DNA of 64,000 nt from Mycoplasma enhydrae (lineage in GTDB: Bacteria > Bacillota_I > Bacilli_A > Mycoplasmatales > Metamycoplasmataceae), in contig NZ_JAFIRD010000004.1 in assembly GCF_017116825.1 (NCBI RefSeq), positions 1 to 64,000 on the forward strand. Direction: 5' to 3'. A model generated the notes under the pieces. The model saw only the letters and a program-made list of their open reading frames with translations, was not told the DNA's origin and made no database searches. Both the position numbers and the translations under genes were made by a program. This document shows positions 10,104-25,661 of this stretch, one piece after another (within the stretch, counting starts at the first letter, position 1; every line of letters begins with the position of its first letter).

Positions 10104-10118
10104 TTTTTTTTTTTTTTT
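10104..10118 (+). repeat. Homopolymer of 15 T upstream of MIB
   Basis: Fifteen consecutive T lie 121 bases before the MIB start and just upstream of the region where the promoter should be. Long homopolymers close to promoters of mycoplasma surface protein genes are a known slipped-strand switch. Whether this one varies is inference. Confidence 0.8.
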
Positions 10119-10238
10119 CACAAATATGCCAAATTAGTTTACAATTTATGAACTTAGATAAGCAGAATTAGATTTTTATTTGTTCTAAATAAATTTTTAA
10201 GTGGATTTTAAGTAAAAAACTCAATTTAGGGAGATAGT

Positions 10239-12428
10239 ATGTCATTTTTTAAGAAAAGAAAAAACAAGATAGCTTTAATCGTAGCAGGTTTTGCTCTTTT
10301 AAGCTCTGTTGCAATTGGTTCAGCCTTATATGCAACAAGCCAAAAGAATTCAAACGGAGTTGATTTTAGAAATCCTTATGGTTCTAATCCAAATATTTTT
10401 GATAAAGGTGCAGCAGATGTAAACAATGCTAATATTTCGTCATCTGATCAAAAATTACAAGAAGCTCCTAAGCCTCCAGTTACAAAACCTGAAGACACCA
10501 TTAAACCACCTTTAATAGTGCCTACCCCTACGCCTAAGCCTAATCCAACTCCAAAACCACAACCAAAACCTTCTCCAAATCCTGGAACTCAAAGAATCAA
10601 AATAATGATTCATGGTGTAGAAGTTTTAGCAGAAGTAACACCTGCACCTCAAAGAAAATTAGATCAACGTGATATTGATGCTGGAATAACCAACCGTAAT
10701 CCATATCAAAGTATTATTGTAGGTGATATTAAAAGTATTGAAGTCACAGAAGAACTTAAAAATAAAGTTCGTGACAAATTAATTGATTCACAAGGCTCTG
10801 GTCTTAGAACATATTTTCCAGGTTTTATCGACACTATTAATGAAGAAAAAACTAAAGACTTTGATCCAGAGTTATACATTAAACAAAATCCTCTAATTTG
10901 ACAAAAAATGTTGGATAAATTTAAAAGATTACTAGACAGTCCTAAAATAGCTGATTTCTTAAAACCAGAAGCTAAAGCAGAATATTTAAAACCAAAACAA
11001 TTTAGTAGTATAAATTTAAAATATGCTTGATTAATTAAAAACTTAGATTATTCAAAATTTACAAAACTAAGTAAAGGTGCTCAAGAAAACCTTAAACAAG
11101 GTCTAACTGCATCACCAGACAATGCATACATTAATGAAAACGGAGAACTAGATTCATATACATATTCACCTGCTGATGGATATAACAAAGTTACTTCACG
11201 TATGGAAAGAGATAATGCTGAAAGAAGAGTTTTTGGCATTAAAGGTTACTTTGGTAGAAATCCTGGTGATATCGCTAATGGTGAATACAAGGGTTGAAAA
11301 AAACAAGATATTACCAACGACCCTAAATTTAAAGATTTCAACATTACTAATGGCGATGGAATAATAATTTCTAAACTAACAAGAGAAGTTCCTGAAAAAG
11401 ATAAATTAAATGAAGGAATAGTTGTTGAAATCGATGCTGCTAATTTCCAAGGTTATAACAAAACTAAAGGACTTATCGAAGGTCTAAAAGCAAAAAATAT
11501 TACCATTACAGGTTACCGTATTAAAAATATGGGTAAAAAGGATGTTAATCAAGAATTTAAAGACATTCTAAAAGCATTACCTGATGATTTACCACACTTA
11601 GAATTATTCTTTGACCACCGTGCAACTAATACTTCTTCTTTAATTGAACTTGAAAACAAGAGAATTAAAGAACTATCACTATTTACATTAGGAAATTCAT
11701 TATTAGATAGCTGATCAATTAATCCTTTAGCTTTAAGAAATGTGGAATGAATTAATACAATTGATTACAATGTAAGCTTTGAAAATAAACCTGGTGATGA
11801 TATTGCAACTAGAATTACATTTAATACTCTTGCTTTTGAAGAATCAGATATTATAAAAGGCTCAACTGATATTTATTCTCGAATTAATAATGGTTTAAGA
11901 ATGGCATACTATGTTAGAAATAACGAAGGTATTTTCCAAGGTGGATTTGGTTCAGGTCTAAAACCAGATACTAATGAAGGCGGAAATAGTTATGCTACAG
12001 GACTAGACTTATCTAGAGCACATTCAATTAGATCTTTAAAAGGTCTAAAATTCTATGACTATATTAAATCTTCAAATAAATCAAGAAAATTAAAATCTCT
12101 AAATTTATTTAGTGATAGTAAAAACTATAAAATTAGTGGAGCTGATTTAGATGGAGCACAATTTGATTCAGTAATGGCTTTAGGTGAACCTGGAATGCCA
12201 GCAACTAAAATTACTTTTAGCAACGGCCAAATTACACAAGGTGTTGAAATAACAACATCTTCAAAACTAAGCTCATCAGCTTTATCAAATTTAAATGTTT
12301 TAGTTAATTTATCTAAAATCTCAAGAAACATCGTTGTTCCTATAGGAGCAAATGATTTAAAAACTCAATTAGAATCAAATGGTTACAGTGTGTCATTTAA
12401 TAGTGGTGAAAGTAGTTGATTTGATTAA
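10239..12428 (+). CDS. mib: Mycoplasma immunoglobulin-binding protein (MIB)
   Basis: 729 residues. The N-terminus has one hydrophobic anchor (IALIVAGFALLSSVAIGSAL, residues 11-30) and no lipobox, so it should be membrane-anchored facing outward. Residues about 75-125 form a proline-rich linker of PKP/PTP repeats. The large C-terminal body has the MIB family pattern of leucine-rich solenoid-like segments. In the system described in Mycoplasma mycoides, MIB captures antibody Fv regions and presents them to the protease MIP. The directly adjacent DUF31 protease gene, 13 bases downstream, strongly supports the call. Start supported by GGGAG at 10229. Confidence 0.85.
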
Positions 12429-12441
12429 AAAAGGAAATAAT

Positions 12442-15054
12442 ATGAACCTAAAAACCAAAAAAACTAAACTACTTCTTAGCTCATTACTAGGAATTAGTGC
12501 AATTTCAATACCTTTGTTAACTTTGATTTCTTGTGTTGATAAAACCAAAAATAAAAAAGAAGAGGATAACAACAAGGATAATAACAAAGATAATGAATCA
12601 AAAAAAGATGACAACAATAAAACACCTGAAAAAGACAACGATACACCAGATCCTAACCTTAAATATCCTAATAATGAATTTGAAGCAGATATTAACAAAA
12701 TAAAAGAAAATAACGATTTAGATACATACTTTGAATTTTCTTTTAATCTATCTGCAGGTAGTCATAATAAAAATCAAATTTTTGCTTCAGAATTACAAAG
12801 AGATGTTTTACACATTCAATTAAGATTCAAGGATAATGATTTAGATAAAAAAATCGCAACCAGACCTCTTAGAGTAATACTAGAGAATAATGCAAATCAA
12901 ACAGGAAACGCTAAAATTGTTCTTGAATTAATAAATAAAGATACTAATAAAACTGAAAAAGTAACTTTTGTAATAACTGGTTTAGCTACAAATCCTCTTA
13001 ATGTTGATAATGAAGGTAAAAAACCAAATGAGGGTTTTAATCAATCTAAAACTGAATTAGAAAAATATTTCGAAAAAAGCCAAAAAGAACGCTTTGAATT
13101 TGATAATAACAAATACATGAGCGGCTTAAAAAATTATTTAAGTCAGCAAGGATTTAATTCAATTAAAGATTTAAGACCTAATTTAAATATAACTCAAGCT
13201 CAAAAATCCCAATATAATGAATTAGCTGCAAAATTAGGTCAAGAATCGTATGATAATGCTGCAACTAAAGGTTTTAGTTTACCTTCATATAAACCAAGCG
13301 GTGAAATTGATGGCCTTGAAATAAAAGATGGCGCAGAAATGCCTAAAAAATCTTCATGATTTGATGAAACATTTTTATCTTCTAATCCAAATCAAATTGA
13401 TGGACTTGCTAGAGTTATAGTTAATGAACATTATTTGAGAATGGCAATGCAAACATTTTCAATCCAACTTTCTAATTATAAGGATTTTAAAGAAGAAATA
13501 ACTAAGGCTCAAAAATCAATCGAATATTGAAAAGATCCTAAAAATGAAGCAGAATTTGCCCAATTAATTGCTAATAAAGTTGCTCAATTAGAAGCTCAAA
13601 AAGCAGCAGTCACAAAACAATGAGATGAAAAAATTGCTAAGAATAAAGATCCTAATTTAGATTTAGTTAAACTAAAAGAAGAAGAATTAGCTAAATATGA
13701 TAAAGAAATTGCTTTTTTCAAAAATCATAGTCGTGCTGAAGAAATAAAAATATTAACTAAAAAAATAGAAGAGTACCAAAAAAGAGCAGATGCTAAAAAA
13801 GAATCTACAATCGAAGCTGGAACAATGTGAATTTTAGATTATCAAATTGATGAATCTAAAAAAGATGATCCAAATTGATATCCAACAAAGTGATATTTTG
13901 GAACTAACTCTCACGTTGCCAAAGCTATAACAAATAACTTAAGTGGTTTTTCAATAACAAAAGTAAGGCCAGACATCCAAGTAGGTCAAAAATTACGTAT
14001 TTCACAAATGGATGACAATATAGTTACTTACAGTTTTAATAATACTAATGCAATTAGAAAAGTATTTGATGGTATTGATTATTTAAGTTCAAAACCAAGT
14101 GAATATTTAACTAGTGCACAAGCTACTAAATTATCAGACGTTGAAGAATTTGCTGATTTTGCTGTTATTGAAATTGATTTTTCAAAAATAAATGACTATT
14201 TTGCACTTTCAAATTCTAAAGCGGAACAATCAATTGAAAAAACAGCTGAATTTTTTACAAAATTATCAAAATTAATGACTAATGATTATGCCAACCCTCA
14301 AAATCAAAAGAACCATATAAAATTAAGATCAAAATCATATTTACATGATTATGATGCAATTGATTTTACAAAAAGTAAATCAAAAGCTCCTGAAGATTCT
14401 TTATATATAATGGGTTGACCTTCTTCAAGACAAGATTATTTTTTAAAACCATATATTGATGATGACCAAAGACAAAATGAATCTAGAAACCATAATAACT
14501 ATAGTTTATGAATAAATAGTCAATCAAATTACTATGATGCCAAAATTGGTGATCCTTCATATCCTAAGTCTAAACTAGATCGAGGCGAATGATTATCTTA
14601 TCAACTAGGATACCGTAGTTTTATTGATAAACCAGGAATTTTGGATACATTTATTAACGTACCAAAATTAGGTCAAGATTTCTATTACGTAGATGGCAAA
14701 AGATATGTTAATATGGCTTTAGCTTATAGCCCACGTCGTTATGCTCCTATTGGTGGAGCTTCTGGTTCTTCAGTAAGAAACCAAAAGAATGAATTAGTAT
14801 CAGTATTTTATGGTTCTAATAGTGCTGCTAAAGCAGGACTATCAGTAGCTTTAAGATCAGAAGGTTTTGATTACCAAGGTTTATATGGCAAGTATAATTT
14901 ACCACAGTATGATTTAATTTACGGTGGTGGTAAAATTCAAAAAAACTCATACAGACAAGCACTAGCCAAATTGTATAGTCAAAATATTAAAACCAATTTA
15001 TTTAAACAAGGTTTAAAAGACGAATTCATTCCAGAAGAATTCAAATTCCAATAA
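12442..15054 (+). CDS. mip: Mycoplasma immunoglobulin protease (MIP), DUF31 serine protease lipoprotein
   Basis: 870 residues. Starts at the ATG at 12442 after AAAGGAAAT; a longer frame opening at 12379 has no site. Lipobox ends LISC at about residues 28-31, followed by a Lys/Asp/Asn-rich tether. A trypsin-like triad is visible: H491 in NSHVAK, D572 in EFADFAVIEID, and S774 in GGASGSSV. The family cleaves the heavy-chain variable domain of antibodies held by MIB. Last gene of a two-gene unit ending in a terminator. Confidence 0.88.
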
Positions 15055-15063
15055 TTATTTATG

Positions 15064-15088
15064 AGCAGCCACATAAAGGCTGCTTTTA
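15064..15088 (+). terminator. Terminator after MIP
   Basis: AGCAGCC pairs perfectly with GGCTGCT across seven bases, followed by TTTTA. Confidence 0.85.
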
Positions 15089-15156
15089 ATTTGAACTGTA
15101 TTATCTAAATATCCAGTCAATAAAAAATTTATATATTATATAAAATTTAAAAATTA

Positions 15157-15165
15157 TGGTAAGAT
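15157..15165 (+). promoter_or_regulatory. Extended -10 promoter of rplJ-rplL
   Basis: TG-G-TAAGAT, an extended -10 box, lies just before the L10 leader structure, so transcription would begin at its outer stem. Confidence 0.5.
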
Positions 15166-15171
15166 ATTAGC

Positions 15172-15241
15172 GCAATATATTAAGACAGTAACGGCAAAAG
15201 CTTAATAAGGTTACCGAGTATGTTTTACTTTTAGATATTGC
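15172..15241 (+). promoter_or_regulatory. Ribosomal protein L10 leader
   Basis: The 5' leader of rplJ has an outer stem GCAATAT (15172-15178) with ATATTGC (15235-15241) and an inner GTAAC/GTTAC stem around GGCAAAAGCTTAATAAGG. This matches the known L10 leader, where L10 (with L12) binds its own mRNA and represses translation. The outer stem is close to the GGAGG site of rplJ. Confidence 0.8.
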
Positions 15242-15265
15242 AATAATAAAACTATAGGAGGAAAA

Positions 15266-15763
15266 ATGAGCGCATTAAGAGATGCTAAAGTTTTAGTTGT
15301 TGATGAAATATCTAAAAATTTATCTGAATCAAAAGCTATGTATGTTGTTTCATATAAAACATTAGATGTTGTTTCATTACAAGTAATTCGTAGAGAATTA
15401 GCTAAGATTGGCGTTTTGTTAAAAGTTTACAAAAACCGTTTAGTTAAACAAGCTTTACTAAAAACAGAGCATTCTTCATTAAACGATAGTTTGCTAGGAC
15501 AAAACATTTTTGTTTTTGCAAAAGAAGATGATTTAAATTCACTTAAAACTTTAGTTAAATTCAAAAAACAATTCCCTGCTTTTCAATTAGTAGCTGGAAT
15601 TTATGAAAATAAAGTAGTTGATGCTAAAGCTTTGGATGAAATATCAAAACTTCCTTCATATGAAGAATCACTTATGATTCTTGGCAATTCATTACTTGCA
15701 CCAATTAGAAATTTAGCAATTGGTCTAAATGAATTAGTTAAACAAGGAAAAGTATCAGAATAA
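15266..15763 (+). CDS. rplJ: 50S ribosomal protein L10
   Basis: 165 residues. Base of the ribosomal stalk: the N-terminal domain binds 23S rRNA and the C-terminal helix holds L7/L12 dimers. Conserved KVYKNRLVKQAL and NSLLAPIRNLAIGLNEL segments are present. Preceded by AGGAGG and by the L10 leader; followed by rplL after 28 bases. Confidence 0.96.
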   Translation: MSALRDAKVLVVDEISKNLSESKAMYVVSYKTLDVVSLQVIRRELAKIGVLLKVYKNRLVKQALLKTEHSSLNDSLLGQNIFVFAKEDDLNSLKTLVKFKKQFPAFQLVAGIYENKVVDAKALDEISKLPSYEESLMILGNSLLAPIRNLAIGLNELVKQGKVSE

Positions 15764-15791
15764 AATAATATTTTAAATTAAGGAGAAAATT

Positions 15792-16163
15792 ATGGCTAAA
15801 TTAACAAAAGAAGAATTCGTTTCAGCACTTAAAGAAATGAATATTAAAGAAGTTATGGAATTAGTAGAAGGATTAAAAGAAGAATTTGGAATTGATCCTA
15901 CTGCTGTTGTAGCTGCTGCTGCGCCTGCTGCAGGAGAAGCTGCTGAAGAAAAAACAGTATTTAACGTTACATTAAAATCAGATGGTGGAAATAAATTAGC
16001 AGTTATTAAAGCAGTTAAAGACTTATTAGGTTTAGGTTTAATGGATGCTAAAAAATTAGTTGAATCAGCGCCAGTATTACTAAAAGAAAACGTTAAAAAA
16101 GAAGAAGCAGAAGAACTTAAAGCAAAACTAGCTGAAGTAAAAGCTGAAGTTGTTTTAGACTAA
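15792..16163 (+). CDS. rplL: 50S ribosomal protein L7/L12
   Basis: 123 residues: N-terminal dimer domain, an alanine-rich hinge ([13 protein letters not shown]) and the C-terminal factor-binding domain with [12 protein letters not shown]. Recruits translation GTPases. A strong terminator follows, separating it from rpoB. Confidence 0.97.
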   Translation: MAKLTKEEFVSALKEMNIKEVMELVEGLKEEFGIDPTAVVAAAAPAAGEAAEEKTVFNVTLKSDGGNKLAVIKAVKDLLGLGLMDAKKLVESAPVLLKENVKKEEAEELKAKLAEVKAEVVLD

Positions 16164-16176
16164 AAATAATTTAGAC

Positions 16177-16206
16177 AAAAACGGGCTTACTATAAGCCGT
16201 TTTTGT
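16177..16206 (+). terminator. Terminator between rplL and rpoB
   Basis: AAAACGG-CTTA pairs with TAAGCCGTTTT, one bulged G, followed by T-rich sequence. It may act as an attenuator that sets stalk protein output above RNA polymerase. Confidence 0.8.
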
Positions 16207-16297
16207 GTTTTTATTTATTATATACACACATAATATGCATGCGTATGCGTAAAGAAATTTAAATTTTAAAAATTAAAAATAGATAATGAGGTTAGAT

Positions 16298-19200
16298 ATG
16301 ATGAAAGAATCAAAATACATATTAAGAAAATTTGGACCTATTACAGAACGAAGAGACTATTCAATTAGTCAAAAGAAATTTGAATGTCCTGACTTCTTAG
16401 AAATGCAAAGAAAATCAGTTAGAGAGTTTTTAGAAAAAGGCGTTGAAGAGGAACTAAAAAACATATATCCAATTGAAGCACATGGAAAAGTAAGAATTGA
16501 ATATGTTGAAAAATCTGCCAGATTTGAAATTCCTAACAAACCAGAATTTGATTGCATAAAAGAAGCCAAACAAAAAGGTTCATCATATCAAGGTAAATTA
16601 ATTGCAAAACTAAAACAAGTAAATGAAAAAACCGGTGAAGTTAATACTGCCGATGTTGTTTTTGCAGAAATCCCAATTATGACTTATGGTGGTTCATTTG
16701 TTATAAATGGTTCAGAAAAAGTTATTGTGTCCCAATTAATTCGTTCTACTGGGGCATATTTTGGTGTTGGCGTTAGAAGTAAACAATCAAATGACTTGTT
16801 TAATAAAGTTGAAATAATTCCACAAATTGGTTCATGAGTGGAAATATATCACAAACAAAACAAAAACCCTAATTCAACCGAAACTGTTAAGGTACATATT
16901 GATAAAAACAAATCATTTCTTTTAACTACTTTTTTAAAAGCTTTAGGTTTTAGTGAAAAAGGTATTAGAAAAATGTTTGGTGATATCCAATTGTTAAATG
17001 AAACTTTAAGAAAAGATAAAACAAGCGGTACAACTAATGAAGAAATAACTAAGGATGCTCAAGAAACTATTTATCGTCTAATTAGAAAAGGCGATAGAAT
17101 GACAGCTGAATCAGTTAGAAACTTAATTCCGCAAACATTGTTTAATGAAAAAAGATACAGTTTAACAGAAACTGGTCGTTTTACTTTAAACCGTAAATTA
17201 AACATTGCTGAAAGATTATCAAATTCTTATCTAGCTGAAAACCTTATCGATAAAGAAGGTGAAGTTAAATATGAAAAAGGTTTGTTTATTACTTGAGAAA
17301 TTGCTAGAAAAATTGCCGAAGAATTTAGACTAGGAATTTTACCGTTATGAAAATTACCTGACGTTGATGCTTCTGTTTATGGTGCACAATTACAAATTAA
17401 AGGTAATGAAAAGCTTGAAAATCGTTTATATGTTCCGAGAGTATTAATATATGCAACTGAAAACGATTTAAATGAAGATAAAAACAAAGTTCAAGTTTTA
17501 GGTAATGATCCTAATGCTGACGAAAGTTTTTTATTAATTCCAGACTTAGTTGGAACCATTTCATATTACTTTAATTTATTATCAAACATCGGTGTTGATG
17601 ATGACCCTGATTCACTTGTTAATAAAAGAATTGTTACAATTGGTGAATTATTACAAAACCAATTTAGAATCGGTCTAATCAAATTAGAAAAAAATACAAG
17701 AGAAAGAATTTCAACCAAAGAAACTACAAAAATTACCCCTAAGAATGTAACAAATAATAAACCAATATTTAATCAATTTAAATCATTCTTTAATACTTCT
17801 AAATTGTCACAATTTATGGACCAATGCAATCCATTGGCTGAAATTTCTAATAAACGTCGTATCACTTCATTAGGCCCAAGAGGACTTAACCGTGATACTG
17901 CACAATTTGAAGTTCGGGACGTGCACTCAACTCACTATGGGCGTATTTGTCCAATTGAGACACCAGAAGGACCAAACATTGGGCTTATTTTAAATTTATC
18001 ATCATTTGCTGATATCGATAAATATGGTTTTATTAAGACTCCATATTTTAGAGTTAAAAACAAAAAAGTTGATTTTTCAAAACCTGAGTATTTAACTGCT
18101 ATTGAAGAAAATAGCTATGCTTTTGCCCAATCAACTGTTAATATCAAAGATGATTGTATTATTGATGACTTAGTAATGGTTCGTCGTGATAATGAATATC
18201 TAGAAGTTCCTGCATCAGAAGTTGATTATGTAGGTGTTTCAAGTCGCCAAATGACTTCTATTGCTGCATCTGCAATTCCATTTTTGGAAAATGACGATGC
18301 CAACCGGGCACTGATGGGTGCTAACATGCAACGTCAAGCTGTTCCAGTTTTATTTCCAGAAGCACCATTAGTTGCTACAGGAGTTGAATCTGATATTGCT
18401 AAATATTCTTCAACAAACATTATTGCTAAATACAATGGAGTTGTTACCTACGTTGATGCTGCAGTTGTTAGAGTTAAAAGAGAAGGCTCAAAAACAGTAG
18501 ATTCATATTATTTAAGAACTTTTGAAAGATCTAACCAAGGAACATTGATTCACCAAATTCCTTTAGTTAAAGTCGGTCAAGAAATCAAAGTTGGGGATTT
18601 ATTAGTAGATGGTCCTTCAATGAAAGATGGAGAAATGGCACTAGGAAAAAATGTCCTAGTAGGTTTTAGTACTTGACATGGTTATAACTATGAAGATGCT
18701 GTTATTCTTTCTGAAAGACTAGTTAGAGATGATGTTTATACTTCAATTCATATCGAAGAACAAACTATTCAATTCAGACACTCAAAAGCCGGAGAAGACA
18801 TTCTAACATCTGAAATACCTAATGTTTCTAACTTCTCAAAACGTTTCTTAGATGAAAATGGAATTGTTAGAGTAGGTTCGGAAGTTTCAGCAGGAGATAT
18901 ATTAGTTGGTAGAACATCGCCGAAAGGTGAAGAAAACCCAACACCTGAAGAAAAACTTATGGCAGCCATTTTTGGTCAAAAAACAGCTTCTAGAAAAGAT
19001 ACATCGCTAAAAGTTAAACACGGTCATAATGGTACTGTTGTTGCAGTTGAAGTTTTAAGTCGTGAATATGGTGATACTTTAGAAGACGGAATTGAAAAAA
19101 TTGTTAAAGTATCAATCGCTCAAAAAAGAAAAATTAGAGTTGGTGACAAAATGGCTGGACGTCACGGAAACAAAGGTGTTGTTTCAGTTGTGCTACCAGT

Positions 19201-19896
19201 AGAAGAAATGCCATATCTAGAAGATGGAACACCAATTGATATACTTCTAAATCCACAAGGAGTACCTTCACGGATGAATATTGGTCAAGTTTTAGAATTA
19301 CACCTAGGTTTAGCTGCACAAAAATTAAACACAAAATTTGTAACACCAATTTTTGATGGTATTACTCATAATCAAATTAAAGAAATTCTAGAAGAAGCTA
19401 AAATTGATTCTTCTGGAAAAACCATTGTTTATGATGGAAGAACAGGTGAAAAATTTGATCAACCTATTTCAGTGGGAATAATGTATTATCTAAAGCTATA
19501 CCACATGGTTGATGATAAGATGCATGCCCGTTCAGTTGGTCCATACTCACTAATAACTCAACAACCATTAGGAGGAAAATCTCAAAATGGTGGTCAAAGA
19601 TTTGGAGAAATGGAAACCTGAGCAATTGAATCATATGGAGCATCAAATTTATTACAAGAATTATTAACGTATAAATCTGATGACATAAAGGGTCGTAATC
19701 AACTTTATAATTCGTTAGCAAGAAAAACAAAACTACCAAAACCAGGTATGCCCGAATCATTTAATGTTTTAGCATATGAATTAAGAGGACTTGGTATTAA
19801 ATTCGAAACACATGATAGTTCTAGTGATTATGAAAATCTAGAATTAGAAAGAGTTGACACTAAATATCAACAAGATTGAGATGGGGGTGCTGAATA

Positions 19897-19897
<1 letters not shown>
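16298..19897 (+). CDS. rpoB: RNA polymerase subunit beta
   Basis: 1199 residues read through Trp TGA codons. I place the start at 16298 because GAGG at 16287-16290 is well spaced for it (16301 is equally possible); an in-frame ATG at 16286 has no site. The protrusion/lobe, the [25 protein letters not shown] fork region and the C-terminal clamp are all present. The rifampicin pocket differs from sensitive bacteria: the residue equivalent to E. coli His526 is Asn (17849-17851) and Ser531 is Thr (17864-17866). The stop codon overlaps the rpoC start by one base. Confidence 0.96.
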
Positions 19898-24327
<4,430 letters not shown>

Positions 24328-24345
24328 TAATTACTTAAATATAAA

Positions 24346-24382
24346 ACACCAATCCTTAAATTTCAAGGTTTGGTGTATTTTT
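24346..24382 (+). terminator. Terminator after rpoC
   Basis: ACACCAA-CCTT pairs with AAGG-TTGGTGT, followed by ATTTTTAT. Confidence 0.85.
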
Positions 24383-24423
24383 ATACTAAAATAATAGTTA
24401 TATATAAATAAAAGGTCTTTAGT

Positions 24424-24906
24424 ATGAATAAAACAAAATTAGCAATTATTTTAGGCACAGTTTTAGGTTCAACATTTGTTATAGGCCTAAGTGCATTAGT
24501 TACGTATTATGCCTCTCGTCCTGTTAATATTAAAAAAAATGTATATCCGCATATTAATATAAAAGAGCATGAAGAACAAGCGGCCAAAAATTATGATCCT
24601 AATATCGATGATCAAAATACAGCACTTATTAAATATGTAAATAAAGTTATTAATGTTTTAAACACAGGTTTGGAAAATTTTCCTAAACAAAAAAATAAAC
24701 AAAAATATGAAATTGCAAAATTTTATTTTCAAAAAGCAATTAAATTAGCAAATAATGCTAACCAAATTTTAGAAAATGCTATTAAAAAAATCAAAAACAA
24801 TAATGAAAAAGAAACAAACTATATTAAACTTCATATCAAATTAAAAGAAACATTAGCTAAAGCAAATGAACAACTAGAAATATTAACTAAAGAGAAGTTC
24901 GAATAA
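24424..24906 (+). CDS. Small anchored helical protein, unknown
   Basis: 160 residues. Residues 5-30 are hydrophobic (LAIILGTVLGSTFVIGLSAL and on) with no lipobox, so it is probably a signal anchor. The rest is Lys/Asn/Glu-rich and helical, suggestive of coiled coil. It starts after an AAAGG site, has its own terminator and stands alone between rpoC and the minus-strand helix-turn-helix gene. No family recognised. Confidence 0.6.
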   Translation: MNKTKLAIILGTVLGSTFVIGLSALVTYYASRPVNIKKNVYPHINIKEHEEQAAKNYDPNIDDQNTALIKYVNKVINVLNTGLENFPKQKNKQKYEIAKFYFQKAIKLANNANQILENAIKKIKNNNEKETNYIKLHIKLKETLAKANEQLEILTKEKFE

Positions 24907-24938
24907 AAAGCAGTCGTATTATTTGATAGCTGCTTTTT
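24905..24938 (+). terminator. Terminator after the anchored protein
   Basis: AAAAAGCAG pairs with CTGCTTTTT across a 16-base loop. The T run gives plus-strand termination, and the A side could serve the convergent gene. Confidence 0.7.
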
Positions 24939-24969
24939 ATGTATTGTTCAATTATTTTGTATAAATATT

Positions 24970-25473
24970 TTATTTCTTAAAATCTATATTAGATAAATTT
25001 ATTTCTTTTGTGTTTTCTTCTATTGCCCGAAGATTCAGTTTATAAGATTGCTCATTAGCAATTTGAGTTTTAAGTTTTAGACGTCTAGAATATATAGTTG
25101 ATATAGCAGGAGCTTGGTCTCCAAAAACTTCTTTTACTCATTCTTTAAAAGGAAGGCAATTAGGATTACCTTCATTATTTTTTTTGTATTCTTGAAATTG
25201 CCTATCTAAAGACACAAAAAACTCATCTGTGTATTTTTGGCTATTTAAACTTCCATTATTACCATGGCTAACATTTACATAATTCTCGCCTTTAGCGTAA
25301 GCTGCTTTAATTTTGTTTCGAGTTCTAGTAATTGTTTTGGTTGAAACATTTAGTTTATCAGCGAGTCATTGATTAGTTTCAAATCAATTTGATTCAATAA
25401 AAGTTATTCTTTCGGCTTTTATCTTAGCAAAAGAAGTATTTGTATAAGCTTTTTCATTATTATTTTTGTCCAT
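24970..25473 (-). CDS. Helix-turn-helix protein, unknown
   Basis: 167 residues, continuous only when TGA is Trp, which hides it from standard-code scans. Start at 25473 supported by GGAGAAATAAGT upstream. Residues about 28-50 (WFETNQWLADKLNVSTKTIT) look like a helix-turn-helix with a following RTRNKIK basic helix. A second short motif, FKEWVKEVFGDQAPAISTIY, resembles another DNA-binding helix pair. It is divergent from the restriction-modification operon, 188 bases away, so it may regulate it; it could equally be a degraded transposase N-terminus. No catalytic residues are seen. Confidence 0.6.
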
Positions 25474-25661
25474 ACTTATTTCTCCTATTTAATTAATGAT
25501 AATAAAAAAGGACTAATTGTTTTGAATTTATATATCTTATAAGCAATATTTTTCTTCATTAAGACCCTTTTAGGCTCGTTTTTAGAATATGGAGATATAA
25601 AACTAGTTTTAAATTATAATTTTAATTATAAATTTAATCACTTATTACGGAGAAAGCAAGT

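Noticed and set aside
12379..12441. A longer MIP starting at 12379 inside MIB
   Set aside because: The lipoprotein signal begins at 12442 after AAAGGAAAT; the extra 21 residues would mask it.
19464..19760. A 98-residue frame on the minus strand inside rpoB
   Set aside because: It is a shadow of conserved rpoB codons, with no start site of its own.
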